In this document: in pieces, positions 35,301 through 44,422 of the stretch
Layout of the letters: each line of letters starts with the position of its first letter
Position numbering within the stretch: the first letter of the stretch is position 1
Assembly (NCBI RefSeq): GCF_030409605.1
Contig: NZ_JAUFQG010000004.1
Span: 558,001-622,000, forward strand
Length of the DNA: 64,000 bases
From: Simiduia curdlanivorans
GTDB lineage: Bacteria; Pseudomonadota; Gammaproteobacteria; Pseudomonadales; Cellvibrionaceae
Reading direction: 5' to 3'
Made by a program: the position numbers and the translations under genes
The notes under the pieces: generated by a model
Database searches by the model: none
Told to the model about the DNA's origin: nothing
What the model saw: the letters and a program-made list of their open reading frames with translations, nothing else

Positions 35301-38300
35301 AGGAGACTAAAGACACCATAATATCATCGGAAACGGGGGCGATATTCTGACCGGCAGCTACCGCATCAACCATGTCCAACAAGGCATCGTGGCCGGTATG
35401 TAAAATGCCATACCCAACCTCATCAATCGTAACCTGACCAGCCGCTACACCTTCGTACACTTGCTTAAGCTGACCACTCAAGCCGCTCATCTGCACAAGG
35501 TTGGCGTGTTCGGCACCGCGCTCTAAATTTTCTAACTCGTGACACAGGGCCGCCATTTGTTCGGCGACAACACCCTCTTCCTGCCAGGCGCGAAGCATGT
35601 CATCGGCACCCAATAGAAGATTCATTTCCTCCGCCATAAAAATGCTAAGCAATTCAGGATCTACTTTTTTCTTACCCTGAATTTCGGCTTCTTGCTGGCG
35701 AATAAGCGGACCAACCGACAGCTCTTTTAGCTCGGCCACACGCGCAATAAACTGTTGCAAATGTGGAAACTCGACTTCCCTACCGGCGGAAATATTTTCC
35801 AGCGCGGCGCGGGTATAAGTAACGGCGTCGCCAATGAGCTGCAGAATGTCCTCATCGATATTGACTTGGTAAGAGCGCAATTCTTTTACGAAGCGCTCTA
35901 GCGGCGTCGCCATTTCAGCAATCGATGCTACATCTGCCATATGCGCGCTACCCTTTAAGGTATGCAAGGCGCGCTGTAGGTTTTCGCTGGGCGGGGTATA
36001 TAAAGGCGCCTGCTCTTGCATTTCGAGCACGAAAGCTTCCACCTCTTCGAGGTGGGTGTTAGCTTCGGAACCAAATATTTCCCAAAGCATGGAGTCCGGC
36101 TCGTTATCGTCATCTTCGACAACGGGCGCTGGCGCACTTGGCTCGACCCCAGCCAACAACTCGGCGGGAATATTGCCCTTCGATAAACTCTCAGCCCACT
36201 CGCGATACTGAGTCGCTGCCACTTGGTCTGGCACCGGCTTTTTCTCTTGGAAAGCATTGATCATGCCGGGAAAAAGGGCAACCACTCGCTCAATTAGATC
36301 CAGGTGAATGGTGTTCGGCTCGATGCTGCCATCGATAATGCGATTCAGCATATTTTCGATGGACCACGCCAGCTCACCGATGTCCATGGCCTTAACCATG
36401 CGGCCCGAACCCTTCAGTGTATGGAATGCCCGCCTAAATTCTGTGAGCGCTTCCTGATCATTGAAATCTTCCTTCCAGCGCGGGAAGAATTCATTGATTG
36501 TTTCAATAACCTCTTCTGCTTCTTCGATAAAGATTTCACGAATTTCTTCGTCGACTTCGTCTTCATCATCGACAACGGTTTCGGCGACGGGGGTAACGGT
36601 GGCCTCAACTGGATCATGCGGCTCACTAACAGGCTCAAAGGCGGAATCTTCCAGCTCAATCGATTCAGCGTCGGTCTGTTCAGCGTCATATTGTGGAGCT
36701 GTTTTGAGATCAGCACCTGCGTCGTCTGTTTCGTTATCTTCAAGCGCCTGGCCTAATTCAACGCTAGGGGCTTCCGTGCTTGCCGAGGGCTTTGCCGCTT
36801 CCGGCACAGGCACATTCATATCCACATCTTCGACGCCGGCCATCTTTTTCAAGACGCTCTCTGCATTGCTCGATGCTGGGGTAGCCTCAGTTTTTAATTT
36901 GCTGGCCGCAACGGCGTAACCTAAGGCCTCAACACTCTCTTCCGCAACACTGAGCAGAAGGTCATCATCTTCCTCTAGGTCGCCACCGAGGCGCTCTAAA
37001 TAATATTCAACACTGGTAATTGCATCGGCCAAAATATCTAAGGTTGACCATTCGGGTGGCGTGTTTGCACCCAGCAATTTTTCTTCGACAAAACGCGCGC
37101 AAGCACCAATAATTCGAGCCGGCCTCGGTAGCGGCACCATGTCTAAACCGCCGCGAATCTCGCGCAGCATGTTGGGTACGTTACCTAGGTGCGACTGACC
37201 CCACTGAGACGCGATATATTCGATGACTGCATCTTTGGCCTGCTCTAAACCGTTGCGACACTCACGCAACACCTGCTCTTGCGCTTCGTTCAAATTGATA
37301 TCGCGCAAGGGCACTTGACCGGTGGCGGTACCTGCATTTCGCGCTAGGTTTTGCAGCCCGTTTTCAACATCAATAATTTCGCCGGCAACCCCCATTAACA
37401 CCTCGTGGGTTAGGGTATCGGGCTGCTGAATAGCGCGATCGAGCACCGATGTCTGCGCTAAGATTTTTTGCCTGAGCGAACCTAAGCCCAACACCGCAAG
37501 GGTGTCGGCTACGCGCTTCAACACCGGCAGGGCGTCTTGAACATAGGCCGTCGAGTTTTCACCGGTTAGGCACATATCCATGGCGTGCTTGATGATATCG
37601 AGCTCGTCGCCAATAGCGGCCACAACACTGCGCATGGCATCGCCATCAGGGCCACTCAGCAAATCTTCGGCGTCCGGGTCTTCCGATTTTTCAGTTGGCA
37701 GCGCTTCGTCTAAACGATACTTTGCTTTGATATTGCTCAGCTGGGGCGTGCGCGATTCAGCGCGGGCAATGTAATAGAGTAAATTCTTTAGCAGTTCGTG
37801 TGGCGAACCAGCCTTTAATGCCTTCAAGCCATGTACTGAAAGCACTTTTATTTCGCGATCGAGTTGGCGCAGTAGATTTTTAACGGAGACGCTGGCTTCA
37901 ATTGAGTCGTTTTGCAAACCTTCAATCAGCGCGAGCGAAATTTCCCACAGCGGTTGACGCGCAGTACCCTGCGTTAGCTTGTGAAGTTTGCTAAAAACTT
38001 TTTGTAGGTAGGCTAAACTTTCATCGGCTTTGACGCCGCGAATAACACCCGCGGCGGCCATTTGATACATCTGCCGCAGCTTAGTGACCATGACGACAAA
38101 TTGTTTGGCGTCTTCTGCAAGCGGAATGCGCTGGCCGGTAATTTTCTTTGCCGCGCTCATGTCGGGCGTAAACAGCTGGGTTTCGGTGAGCAAACTTTCG
38201 CCACGCACGGCACGTAAATCATTCAATAATGGCAGCACCATTGCGGGCTGATCTTTACGGCTGTTTTTTATGTGTTCTAGATAGAGCGGCAACTGCAAAA

Positions 38301-38586
38301 TGGCCCGCATCAGGACTTCTTGCCCCTCGGACTCATTTTTAACCAAGCCATTCATTAATGCTTGCGCCAGCTGCTCCATCTCTTCAGCCATCAGCGCTGC
38401 GCCATAGAACTCCACCATTTTAAGGGAGCCGTGCACTTGATGGATGTGAGTTAAGCAAAACCGAATACGGGTAGCGTCTTTCGAGTTTTCAACATAGGCC
38501 TCGAGAGCTTGGCGCGCCTGCTTAAGCGACTCGCCAATTTCTCCTATCACCCAATCCAGGGCTGCAAAGTTACGGTTGTCTCCCAA
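32398..38586 (-). CDS. chpA: ChpA hybrid histidine kinase of the type IV pilus system
   Basis: A 2062-residue CheA-like kinase (P. aeruginosa ChpA has about 2470). Three canonical HTLKG phosphotransfer sites lie at His722, His875 and His1272; a degenerate one is at His49 (HQVHGS), and other Hpt-like stretches without the motif are seen near 490 and 1030. After a Pro/Gln linker come the dimerisation part (LVNLAGETSISRGRMEEQ), the ATPase with LEHMLRNAVDHGIED, DDGRGIN and GRGVGMDVV, a CheW-like domain and a receiver with the phospho-Asp at 1990 (LLDIEMPRMDG). It would phosphorylate PilG and PilH and its own receiver. A hexanucleotide repeat encodes AEAEAE (34965-35006). A large acidic spacer lies between the Hpt domains. 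Confidence 0.93.
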   Translation of the reverse strand: MGDNRNFAALDWVIGEIGESLKQARQALEAYVENSKDATRIRFCLTHIHQVHGSLKMVEFYGAALMAEEMEQLAQALMNGLVKNESEGQEVLMRAILQLPLYLEHIKNSRKDQPAMVLPLLNDLRAVRGESLLTETQLFTPDMSAAKKITGQRIPLAEDAKQFVVMVTKLRQMYQMAAAGVIRGVKADESLAYLQKVFSKLHKLTQGTARQPLWEISLALIEGLQNDSIEASVSVKNLLRQLDREIKVLSVHGLKALKAGSPHELLKNLLYYIARAESRTPQLSNIKAKYRLDEALPTEKSEDPDAEDLLSGPDGDAMRSVVAAIGDELDIIKHAMDMCLTGENSTAYVQDALPVLKRVADTLAVLGLGSLRQKILAQTSVLDRAIQQPDTLTHEVLMGVAGEIIDVENGLQNLARNAGTATGQVPLRDINLNEAQEQVLRECRNGLEQAKDAVIEYIASQWGQSHLGNVPNMLREIRGGLDMVPLPRPARIIGACARFVEEKLLGANTPPEWSTLDILADAITSVEYYLERLGGDLEEDDDLLLSVAEESVEALGYAVAASKLKTEATPASSNAESVLKKMAGVEDVDMNVPVPEAAKPSASTEAPSVELGQALEDNETDDAGADLKTAPQYDAEQTDAESIELEDSAFEPVSEPHDPVEATVTPVAETVVDDEDEVDEEIREIFIEEAEEVIETINEFFPRWKEDFNDQEALTEFRRAFHTLKGSGRMVKAMDIGELAWSIENMLNRIIDGSIEPNTIHLDLIERVVALFPGMINAFQEKKPVPDQVAATQYREWAESLSKGNIPAELLAGVEPSAPAPVVEDDDNEPDSMLWEIFGSEANTHLEEVEAFVLEMQEQAPLYTPPSENLQRALHTLKGSAHMADVASIAEMATPLERFVKELRSYQVNIDEDILQLIGDAVTYTRAALENISAGREVEFPHLQQFIARVAELKELSVGPLIRQQEAEIQGKKKVDPELLSIFMAEEMNLLLGADDMLRAWQEEGVVAEQMAALCHELENLERGAEHANLVQMSGLSGQLKQVYEGVAAGQVTIDEVGYGILHTGHDALLDMVDAVAAGQNIAPVSDDIMVSLVSLAPIELEGEIPADLLPEESEEDIVFTLPSEALEAEPESEADISLDYSSNDSVIEPEELELSLPDVQDVELEAEDDPTPFIIESYDQVIETEDTGLNILEAEAEAEAEAEAEADSPSVSVTIEEHDSDIAEEEIDPEIFEIFLEEADELLEETDHAINGWSEDWASSTYLDELKRILHTLKGGARLAGLTGLGDISHEFETYLIGRENNGVEVDAQLFEVMHQYQDLLLNGTEKVRVAVQSYEPEGLAEAMRAIDKSAKTDLSSLGAAEESAAAATQPSANDEDDQAADAEPPQVVADRVEPKPAQQPSQQVVPHKSYTSADVIPFNPRAPAPSVAGTKSKEASKQSRAAAQLAVKRNQPQEVVKISADLLEDLVNLAGETSISRGRMEEQVSEIGVAIDEMESTISRLQEQLRRLDIETEAQIIFRQEQLQDTEDFDPLEMDRYSQLQQLSKSLIESASDLLDLKSTLTDKTRDAETLLLQQSRINTDLQEGLMRSRMVPFSRLVPRLRRIVRQVATELDKQVSFELDNAEGEMDRSVLERMVAPLEHMLRNAVDHGIEDAAGRQAAGKDSEGRIVLSLGREGGDVVLRLADDGRGINLDRVKAKAIERGLMAADAKLSDQEIMQFILSAGFTTAEKVTQISGRGVGMDVVHSEIKQLGGAMYIDSRYGEGTEFVIRLPFTVSVNRALMVLIGDDRYAIPLNTIEGIVRVSPFELEHYYQDADARFEYAGENYRVRYLGNMLNKDLRPKLEGHALPLPVILVRSSEHAVALQVDTLMGSREIVVKTLGHQFSTVQGLSGATVMGDGSVVVILDLHAMIRKEAALSLTQAQLLNAPSSVDEEDSARLVMVVDDSVTVRKVTSRFLEREGYNVITAKDGADALRILQDVIPDVMLLDIEMPRMDGFEVAKNIRSTSRLKHIPIIMITSRTGDKHRERAFSLGVNKYMGKPYQEDGLLANIRELSGENQH
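34965..35006 (+). repeat. hexanucleotide tandem repeat inside chpA
   Basis: Seven tandem CTGCTT units. Read on the coding minus strand they encode alternating Ala-Glu in the acidic linker before the His1272 phosphotransfer domain. Because the unit is six bases, copy-number change keeps the frame and would only alter linker length. Confidence 0.85.
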
Positions 38587-38604
38587 TGGGCCGTCCTCTC
38601 TTCT

Positions 38605-39471
38605 TTAGCCGCCGGCGTTGCCGGTGGCGATACGCATGTAGGCTTGAATCTCATCGCCGCCTACGCGCTTCAATTTAGGGTGATTCCAGTCTGTGATCTC
38701 GCCCAGCCCGACAACTAAAACGCCGTTTGGCTTTAACCTTTCCACCAAGAGATTGAGAATTTCTCTACGCCGCCAACGGCGAAAATAAATTAATAAGTTC
38801 TGGCAAAAAATCACATCCATGGGCACGGCCGGCATCTTACTGATCTCCAGCACATTGCCATGTGTAAAACACACACGATCTCGTATTTTATCGACCACCT
38901 GCAGGTTATTTCCCGCGGCGGTGAAGTATCTTGCGCGCTCTTGTTGGGTCGCTAATTCGGCCCGCCTCGCCGGATATAAACCCAATCTCGCCTTTTGTAG
39001 CGAGGGCAGGCTAATGTCCGTTGCGGTAACCCCAAAATAGGGCTCTAGCGCCCCCAGCTCAAAACAGTCGTTGGTCACCATAGCCAAGGTATAGGGCTCT
39101 TCGCCGGTGGCGCAACCTACGCTCCAAATGTCAAAGCTACCACTGAGCGACTGATTATCGATGCGCGATTGGACTAAACGGCGAACGTATTCGATAGACG
39201 GACGATGGCGAAAAAAGCTGGTCTCTTTGACTACTAATCGATCGACCAGCACCGACCACTCAACAATGCCCTGCAGCCCATCAATAACCTGACTGAGGTA
39301 ATCTCGGTAGTCCGCACAATCCAACTCGCGCATGCGACTGGCAATCTGGGTCTGCAAAAAGGCACGCTGATGCGGCGCAACCTGAATACCAGTGCGATCT
39401 TCCAGCAATTTACTCCATTGCTGAAACTCCGTATCTGACAATTCGGGCAACGCCCGCAACGACCACACCAC
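38605..39471 (-). CDS. pilK: CheR-type methyltransferase
   Basis: A 288-residue S-adenosylmethionine-dependent protein-glutamate methyltransferase of the Pil-Chp system. The N-terminal helical domain contains DRTGIQVAPHQRAFLQTQI; the catalytic part has ETSFFRH, DIWSVGCATGEEPYTLAM (cofactor motif), GVTATDIS and VIFCQNLLIYF. It would methylate PilJ. It lies between pilJ and chpA, as in Pseudomonas. The stop is 18 bases before the chpA start. Confidence 0.92.
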   Translation of the reverse strand: MVWSLRALPELSDTEFQQWSKLLEDRTGIQVAPHQRAFLQTQIASRMRELDCADYRDYLSQVIDGLQGIVEWSVLVDRLVVKETSFFRHRPSIEYVRRLVQSRIDNQSLSGSFDIWSVGCATGEEPYTLAMVTNDCFELGALEPYFGVTATDISLPSLQKARLGLYPARRAELATQQERARYFTAAGNNLQVVDKIRDRVCFTHGNVLEISKMPAVPMDVIFCQNLLIYFRRWRRREILNLLVERLKPNGVLVVGLGEITDWNHPKLKRVGGDEIQAYMRIATGNAGG

Positions 39472-39491
39472 GCTGCTAAGTCCCGCCTAAC

Positions 39492-41645
39492 TTACGCTTT
39501 TTGCGCGCTATCGAGATCTAAGCTACTCAGCTCGGCATTAAACTCGCCGTCGAGATCAAAGCTCACTTCGTCGTCATCTTCTACGGTATCGTCTAGGGTC
39601 AACGCATCTTCATTGTAAGAGCCGCTCAGCTCTTCCGGTAACTTGAAGCCCGCTACCGATTCACGTAAGTCGAGCGCCATCTCCGCTAGGGTACCAATCG
39701 ACTGAGCCGTTGCTGAGGTACCAGCCGATGTTTGCGAGGTAATCTCTTGAATAACATTCATCGTGTTAGAAATGTGGCCGGCCGATGAGGCCTGCTGACG
39801 CGCAGCGTTGGAGATGTTCTGAATCAATTCCGCCAAGCTGGACGATACGTTTTCAATCTCTTCCAGTGCCACACCCGCATCCTGCGCAAGGCGAGCACCA
39901 CGTACCACTTCGGCCGTGGTTTGTTCCATCGAGATTACCGCTTCGTTGGTATCGTTCTGAATCGTTTTAACCAGCGCCTCAATCTGCTTTGTTGCCGCAG
40001 CAGAACGTTCCGCAAGACGCTGTACTTCATCCGCTACCACCGCGAAGCCTCGACCAGCGTCACCCGCCATCGATGCCTGAATCGCAGCGTTAAGTGCCAG
40101 AATGTTGGTTTGGTCAGCAATGTCGTTAATTAGCGATACGATGTCACCAATTTCCTGTGACGATTCACCCAGTCGCTTAATACGCTTCGAGGTGTCTTGA
40201 ATCTGTTCGCGAATGGTATCCATCCCGTGGATGGTGTTCTGTACCACTTTTGCACCGTTGCTCGCGATCGATACCGACCGCTCCGCTACCGCGGCCGATT
40301 CGGCGGCGTTCGCAGATACCTGATCAATGGTCACAGCCATTTCATTTACCGCCGCGGAGGCGCCAGCAATTTCTTGCGCCTGGTGTTCAGATGCTTCGGC
40401 CAGATGTAATGCTGTTTGCTGGGTTTCCTGTGCCGCAGACGATACGTTCACAGCCGTTTCGTTGATTCGAGAAACCAGTACACGCAGTTGGTCAATGGTG
40501 AAGTTAATGGAGTCAGCAATCGCACCGGTGAAGTCCTCCGTTACCGTGGCAGTGGTTGTCAGGTCACCATCTGCAAGGTCGGCAAGTTCATCAAGTAGAC
40601 GCAAAATCGCGTTCTGGTTACGTTCGTTGGTCTCTTCTTCCACTACCAGTCGCTGGCGCGTTCCCTGGGACCATTGGAAACCGATGGCAACAATGGCAAT
40701 TACACCGATCAAACCGAGAATAGCGATGGTTAAGTTGTTTGGTTGACGATCGCCGGCATTGATAACAATCTTGTCAGAAAGATTGGTCAATGCTTCTAGT
40801 AAGCGAGGCGAGTCATCGAGAATTTGGTTAGTTGCCTGCCGGGCTTTAAACAGTGCCGGAGATGCTTCAAATATTTCGCGAATCGAGCTGCTTACGAATT
40901 CAAACAACTCAGAAATTTCATCCAAGCTTCCGACCGCCTCGCGCTCGGTTACACGCGAAATGCTCATCGCAGCATCGCCGCTCTTCATACCTAAGAGCAC
41001 CTTACCGAACAAGTTGGCATCCAGGTTGAACTGATCGGCGGCCTGATCCGCATCGGTACCACCACGGAGCATTTTATCCACGTTTCGACCAATACGTTCA
41101 GCACGCCAAGACTGCATCTGGGCAACCGATACTTGGTCGGCAGGAGCATCGCTTTCCAACAGAATTTCAACGATATTATTATGTTCCGCCTGCAGTTCTG
41201 GCAGAGATTCATTCAGCGTAATAGCCACATCGTTTAGGAAGATGATGGTGTCTTTGTTGGTTACGATGGCGTTAGAACTGGCCTTCACACTCTGCCAAAT
41301 GGCGTCGAAACCAGCGAACTCTTCCGCCAGCGCTGTGCGGGTATCGATATCCGACGCGCGCAGCCTGTCCCACAGACCGCCCATTTCAGTGATCACCTTG
41401 GCTAATTCAGGGAAGGCCTGTTCGTTGCCCGAGGTGGCTTCACGAGCCAGCGAGGTAACGCGGAATGATAGGGCGCGCAATTCAGCGGTTAATTGCAGAT
41501 AACTCTGATCTTTCGCGGTGTTTTGTTGCACCATATAGAAACTCGCACCCATCAGTACAAGTACAACCAACAGAGCGAGGGCTAAAAAAGCCATCGCTGG
41601 GTTGCTTCGCATAGATGCGACTATGCCCCTTCTTTCATTCTTCAT
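39492..41645 (-). CDS. pilJ: PilJ chemoreceptor (methyl-accepting protein)
   Basis: A 717-residue receptor with membrane helices at about 18-40 and 305-330, a periplasmic sensing region between, a HAMP-like region after the second helix and a C-terminal signalling hairpin whose tip reads [20 protein letters not shown]. The flanks are rich in Gln and Glu pairs suitable for methylation. It senses surface contact or pilus state in Pseudomonas. The C-terminal 50 residues are acidic ([20 protein letters not shown]). It is co-transcribed with pilI and pilK. Confidence 0.92.
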   Translation of the reverse strand: MKNERRGIVASMRSNPAMAFLALALLVVLVLMGASFYMVQQNTAKDQSYLQLTAELRALSFRVTSLAREATSGNEQAFPELAKVITEMGGLWDRLRASDIDTRTALAEEFAGFDAIWQSVKASSNAIVTNKDTIIFLNDVAITLNESLPELQAEHNNIVEILLESDAPADQVSVAQMQSWRAERIGRNVDKMLRGGTDADQAADQFNLDANLFGKVLLGMKSGDAAMSISRVTEREAVGSLDEISELFEFVSSSIREIFEASPALFKARQATNQILDDSPRLLEALTNLSDKIVINAGDRQPNNLTIAILGLIGVIAIVAIGFQWSQGTRQRLVVEEETNERNQNAILRLLDELADLADGDLTTTATVTEDFTGAIADSINFTIDQLRVLVSRINETAVNVSSAAQETQQTALHLAEASEHQAQEIAGASAAVNEMAVTIDQVSANAAESAAVAERSVSIASNGAKVVQNTIHGMDTIREQIQDTSKRIKRLGESSQEIGDIVSLINDIADQTNILALNAAIQASMAGDAGRGFAVVADEVQRLAERSAAATKQIEALVKTIQNDTNEAVISMEQTTAEVVRGARLAQDAGVALEEIENVSSSLAELIQNISNAARQQASSAGHISNTMNVIQEITSQTSAGTSATAQSIGTLAEMALDLRESVAGFKLPEELSGSYNEDALTLDDTVEDDDEVSFDLDGEFNAELSSLDLDSAQKA

Positions 41646-41721
41646 GCTACGCTCCTGACCAACGTTGCGTGTGACTAAAAAATTTCAGCGGGCAAGCCCG
41701 CTTAAAAATACGTTTGAGTGG

Positions 41722-42276
41722 TTAATCTTCTGCCGCGTTCACAAAACGCGGCTCGCCGGCTAAACTCGCCGGGCTAAAAACATTCCATTGGTTCTCGCCC
41801 TGACGATAAGCACCACTGACAAAAGGCGACAAGGCCTGAGGCAAGTCAGTGCCATCTTCATGGAAAGTATCGACGGGAAAATGTTGCATACCGAATACTT
41901 GGTCGACGATTAAACCGGAATAGAGTTCATCTCGATCAAGAATCAAAACCCGCCGCTGTTTGCGATGGCTGGAAATTTTTGAACCAAAAAAAGCCGCCAA
42001 GTCAAACAGCGGTAACAAGCGACCACGCACGTTCGCAACACCGCGCACCCAAGGCTGAACGCCGGGCAATCGCGTGTAAGGTGGCACTTCGAGCATTTCA
42101 CTAATTTCATCCATAGGTGCAACGAAACGCCGCCCCATCAGTGAAAAACCGATTCCACTCCAATGCGGCTTAATAGCAACCTGGGCTGGCAAACCTCGAG
42201 CGAAGTGCTTACTGCGGCCAGCAAGCTCAACTAAGGCCTGAAAAGCTCTTGATTCCTTTGCCTGTGGCTCTGACAT
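41722..42276 (-). CDS. pilI: PilI, CheW-type adaptor
   Basis: A 184-residue adaptor that links PilJ to ChpA. CheW signs are EISEMLEVPPYTRLPGVQPWVRGVANVRGRLLPLFDLAAFFG and the later RRVLILDRDELYSGLIVDQVFGM. It lies between pilH and pilJ. It differs from ChpC in having the full canonical CheW order, so it is probably the main adaptor. Confidence 0.92.
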   Translation of the reverse strand: MSEPQAKESRAFQALVELAGRSKHFARGLPAQVAIKPHWSGIGFSLMGRRFVAPMDEISEMLEVPPYTRLPGVQPWVRGVANVRGRLLPLFDLAAFFGSKISSHRKQRRVLILDRDELYSGLIVDQVFGMQHFPVDTFHEDGTDLPQALSPFVSGAYRQGENQWNVFSPASLAGEPRFVNAAED

Positions 42277-42307
42277 GAATTCCTCGTTACACCAATTAAT
42301 TCAATGC

Positions 42308-42670
42308 CTAGGCCATTGCGTCAGCAATAGCTTGCACTAAGGTCTTTTCGCTAATGGGTTTGGTCAAATAGGCTTTTGCCCCCTGACGCATGCCCCAAAC
42401 GCGATCAGTTTCCTGATCTTTAGTGGTGACAATAATAACGGGAATATGCGCCGTTTCACTCGCCTTGCTAAGCTGGCGAGTTGCCTGAAAACCATTGAGG
42501 CCAGGCATAACAATGTCCATTAACACCAAATCTGGGCGCTCTTTTTTCGCGACAGCAACACCCTGCTCACCGTTCTCGGCGGTAATGACGGCATGGCCAT
42601 TTTTCTCGAGAATACTCGTCAGCTTGTAAGTTTCTGTGGGTGAATCGTCGACGATTAGCACTTTTGCCAT
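42308..42670 (-). CDS. pilH: PilH response regulator
   Basis: A 120-residue single receiver domain, VLIVDDSPTE at the N-terminus, phospho-Asp52 in LVLMDIVMPGLNG, a Thr in IIVTTKDQ and the conserved Lys in YLTKPI. It would act on the retraction motor or as a phosphate sink. A 61-base gap separates it from pilG. Confidence 0.92.
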   Translation of the reverse strand: MAKVLIVDDSPTETYKLTSILEKNGHAVITAENGEQGVAVAKKERPDLVLMDIVMPGLNGFQATRQLSKASETAHIPVIIVTTKDQETDRVWGMRQGAKAYLTKPISEKTLVQAIADAMA

Positions 42671-42731
42671 AGGTCCCCCGGGAACATCTCGTTTTTGTTA
42701 TTGACGTGTGGGCGGCTAAGCCAACCCTTCT

Positions 42732-43127
42732 TTAAGATGCTTTTGCCTGACCCACGTGGGTCTGGATAGCACCAAGCAGTTCCGTCTTTGAGAATGGCTT
42801 GGTCAAATATTGATCAGAGCCTACTATCCTGCCTTTAGCCTTATCAAAAAGGCCATCCTTGCTCGATAGCATGATTACTGGAGTCGATTTAAACTCGCTA
42901 TTGTTCTTAATAAGAGCACAAGTTTGATAGCCATCTAAACGCGGCATCATGATATCCACAAAGATGATATCAGGCCGTGTATCGGCGATCTTCGCCAGCG
43001 CATCAAAACCATCGGTTGCTGTAATGACAGTGCAACCGGCCTTATTCAGTAATGTTTCTGCCGTTCGACGAATCGTTTTACTGTCGTCGATCACCATAAC
43101 TTTCAGGCTTTCCAGATTGACGTCCAT
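42732..43127 (-). CDS. pilG: PilG response regulator, first gene of the Pil-Chp operon
   Basis: A 131-residue single receiver domain: VMVIDDSKTIRRTAE, phospho-Asp58 in IIFVDIMMPRLDGYQT, then VIMLSSKDGLFDKAKG with the Ser/Thr switch, and YLTKPFSK with the Lys. In Pseudomonas it activates type IV pilus extension and links to cAMP synthesis. It opens the minus-strand operon pilGHIJK-chpABC, divergent from gshB. Confidence 0.93.
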   Translation of the reverse strand: MDVNLESLKVMVIDDSKTIRRTAETLLNKAGCTVITATDGFDALAKIADTRPDIIFVDIMMPRLDGYQTCALIKNNSEFKSTPVIMLSSKDGLFDKAKGRIVGSDQYLTKPFSKTELLGAIQTHVGQAKAS

Positions 43128-43452
43128 AATGTATGTGTGCCTTTCGCTTTAATTTGTACCTCGACCAGGCCTCATACCAAAGGCGGCTAATCGTTGCACG
43201 ATCAGCATAGCAGTCCCAAGAAAATATGACGACTGACCTGGATTTTCGACGAAGTGACCGCCGACTGAATGTTTTAACACAGTTGTTAAGCTTACGCTAT
43301 AAGCGCCTGAATAAAATGGGAATTTACCCGCAACGTGACGCACCCTATAGCTCTAAAAAGCCGATGACGTTATCCTTCAACTCAAGGACGACTCAAGCCA
43401 GTCTTCCCTCAGCCTAAAGAACTAATTTTGCGCGCCAAACATGAGGTAACCT
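43128..43452. other. intergenic region between pilG and gshB
   Basis: A 325-base divergent control region without a gene. TTAACA (43274-43279) and TATAAG (43298-43303), 18 bases apart, are a plausible plus-strand promoter for gshB at a long but usable distance. No clear promoter or operator for pilG was recognised. Confidence 0.4.
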
Positions 43453-44418
43453 ATGACAATTCGCTTAGGTGTCGTTATGGACCCCATCCATACCTTCAAC
43501 CCGAAGAAAGACACCACCGTCGTCCTCATGCAAGCTGCCCTTGCCGCTGGCTGGGAAGTTATCGGCTTTGAGCAGGGCGACCTATGGCTAGATCAGGGCG
43601 CAGCCAAAGGTCTCGGTCGCCGCCTTCAGGTCAATGCCGACGCCCACACCCAACCCAACCACTGGTATCAGGCCGACGAGCCAGTGCCACTGAATCTGGG
43701 CGAGCTCGACGTACTGCTCATGCGCAAAGACCCTCCCTTCGACAGCGAGTATGTGTACAGCACTTACATCCTCGAGGCGGCGCAGCGCCAGGGTGCACTG
43801 GTGGTTAACGACCCGCAAAGCTTGCGCGACTGCAACGAGAAGGTATTTGCCACCCAATTTCCAGACTGCTGCCCACCGGTATTGGTGACCCGCAATAACA
43901 AGCTGCTACGCGAATTCCATAAAACCCACAGCGACGTGATTTTTAAGCCACTCGACGGCATGGGCGGTAGCGGCATATTCCGAGTAAAGGCGGACGACCC
44001 CAATGTCGGTGTGATTCTCGAAACCCTCACCCATTTCGGCACAGAGACCATTATGGCGCAGCGTTACTTGCCGGAAATCAAGGCCGGCGACAAGCGCATA
44101 CTGGTCATCGACGGCGAACCCGTGCCCTACAGCCTCGCGCGCATACCCAGCCAAGGCGAAACCCGCGGCAACTTGGCCGCCGGTGGCACAGGCGTGGCGC
44201 AGCCGCTGTCGGAGCGGGACCGTTGGATTGTCGCACAGGTGGCACCTAGCCTCGTCGCCAAAGGCCTGCTGTTCGTTGGCCTCGATGTCATTGGCGATTA
44301 CTTAACCGAAATCAATGTCACCAGCCCAACCTGTGCGCGGGAAATCAATAACGCCTTTGATACCGATATTGGCGGGCTGCTCATCGCCGCAATCGCCAAG
44401 CGTTTAGAGGCTAAATAG
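43453..44418 (+). CDS. gshB: glutathione synthetase
   Basis: A 321-residue ATP-grasp ligase that joins glycine to gamma-glutamylcysteine, the last step of glutathione synthesis. Marks include RLGVVMDPI at the start, LLMRKDPPFDSEYVYST, VIFKPLDGMGGSGIFRV (the ATP-grasp Lys and glycine loop), and FVGLDVIGDYLTEINVTSPTC. TGAGGTAACC precedes the ATG. Its place beside pilG and tonB is the Pseudomonas order. Confidence 0.95.
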   Translation: MTIRLGVVMDPIHTFNPKKDTTVVLMQAALAAGWEVIGFEQGDLWLDQGAAKGLGRRLQVNADAHTQPNHWYQADEPVPLNLGELDVLLMRKDPPFDSEYVYSTYILEAAQRQGALVVNDPQSLRDCNEKVFATQFPDCCPPVLVTRNNKLLREFHKTHSDVIFKPLDGMGGSGIFRVKADDPNVGVILETLTHFGTETIMAQRYLPEIKAGDKRILVIDGEPVPYSLARIPSQGETRGNLAAGGTGVAQPLSERDRWIVAQVAPSLVAKGLLFVGLDVIGDYLTEINVTSPTCAREINNAFDTDIGGLLIAAIAKRLEAK

Positions 44419-44422
44419 CACC

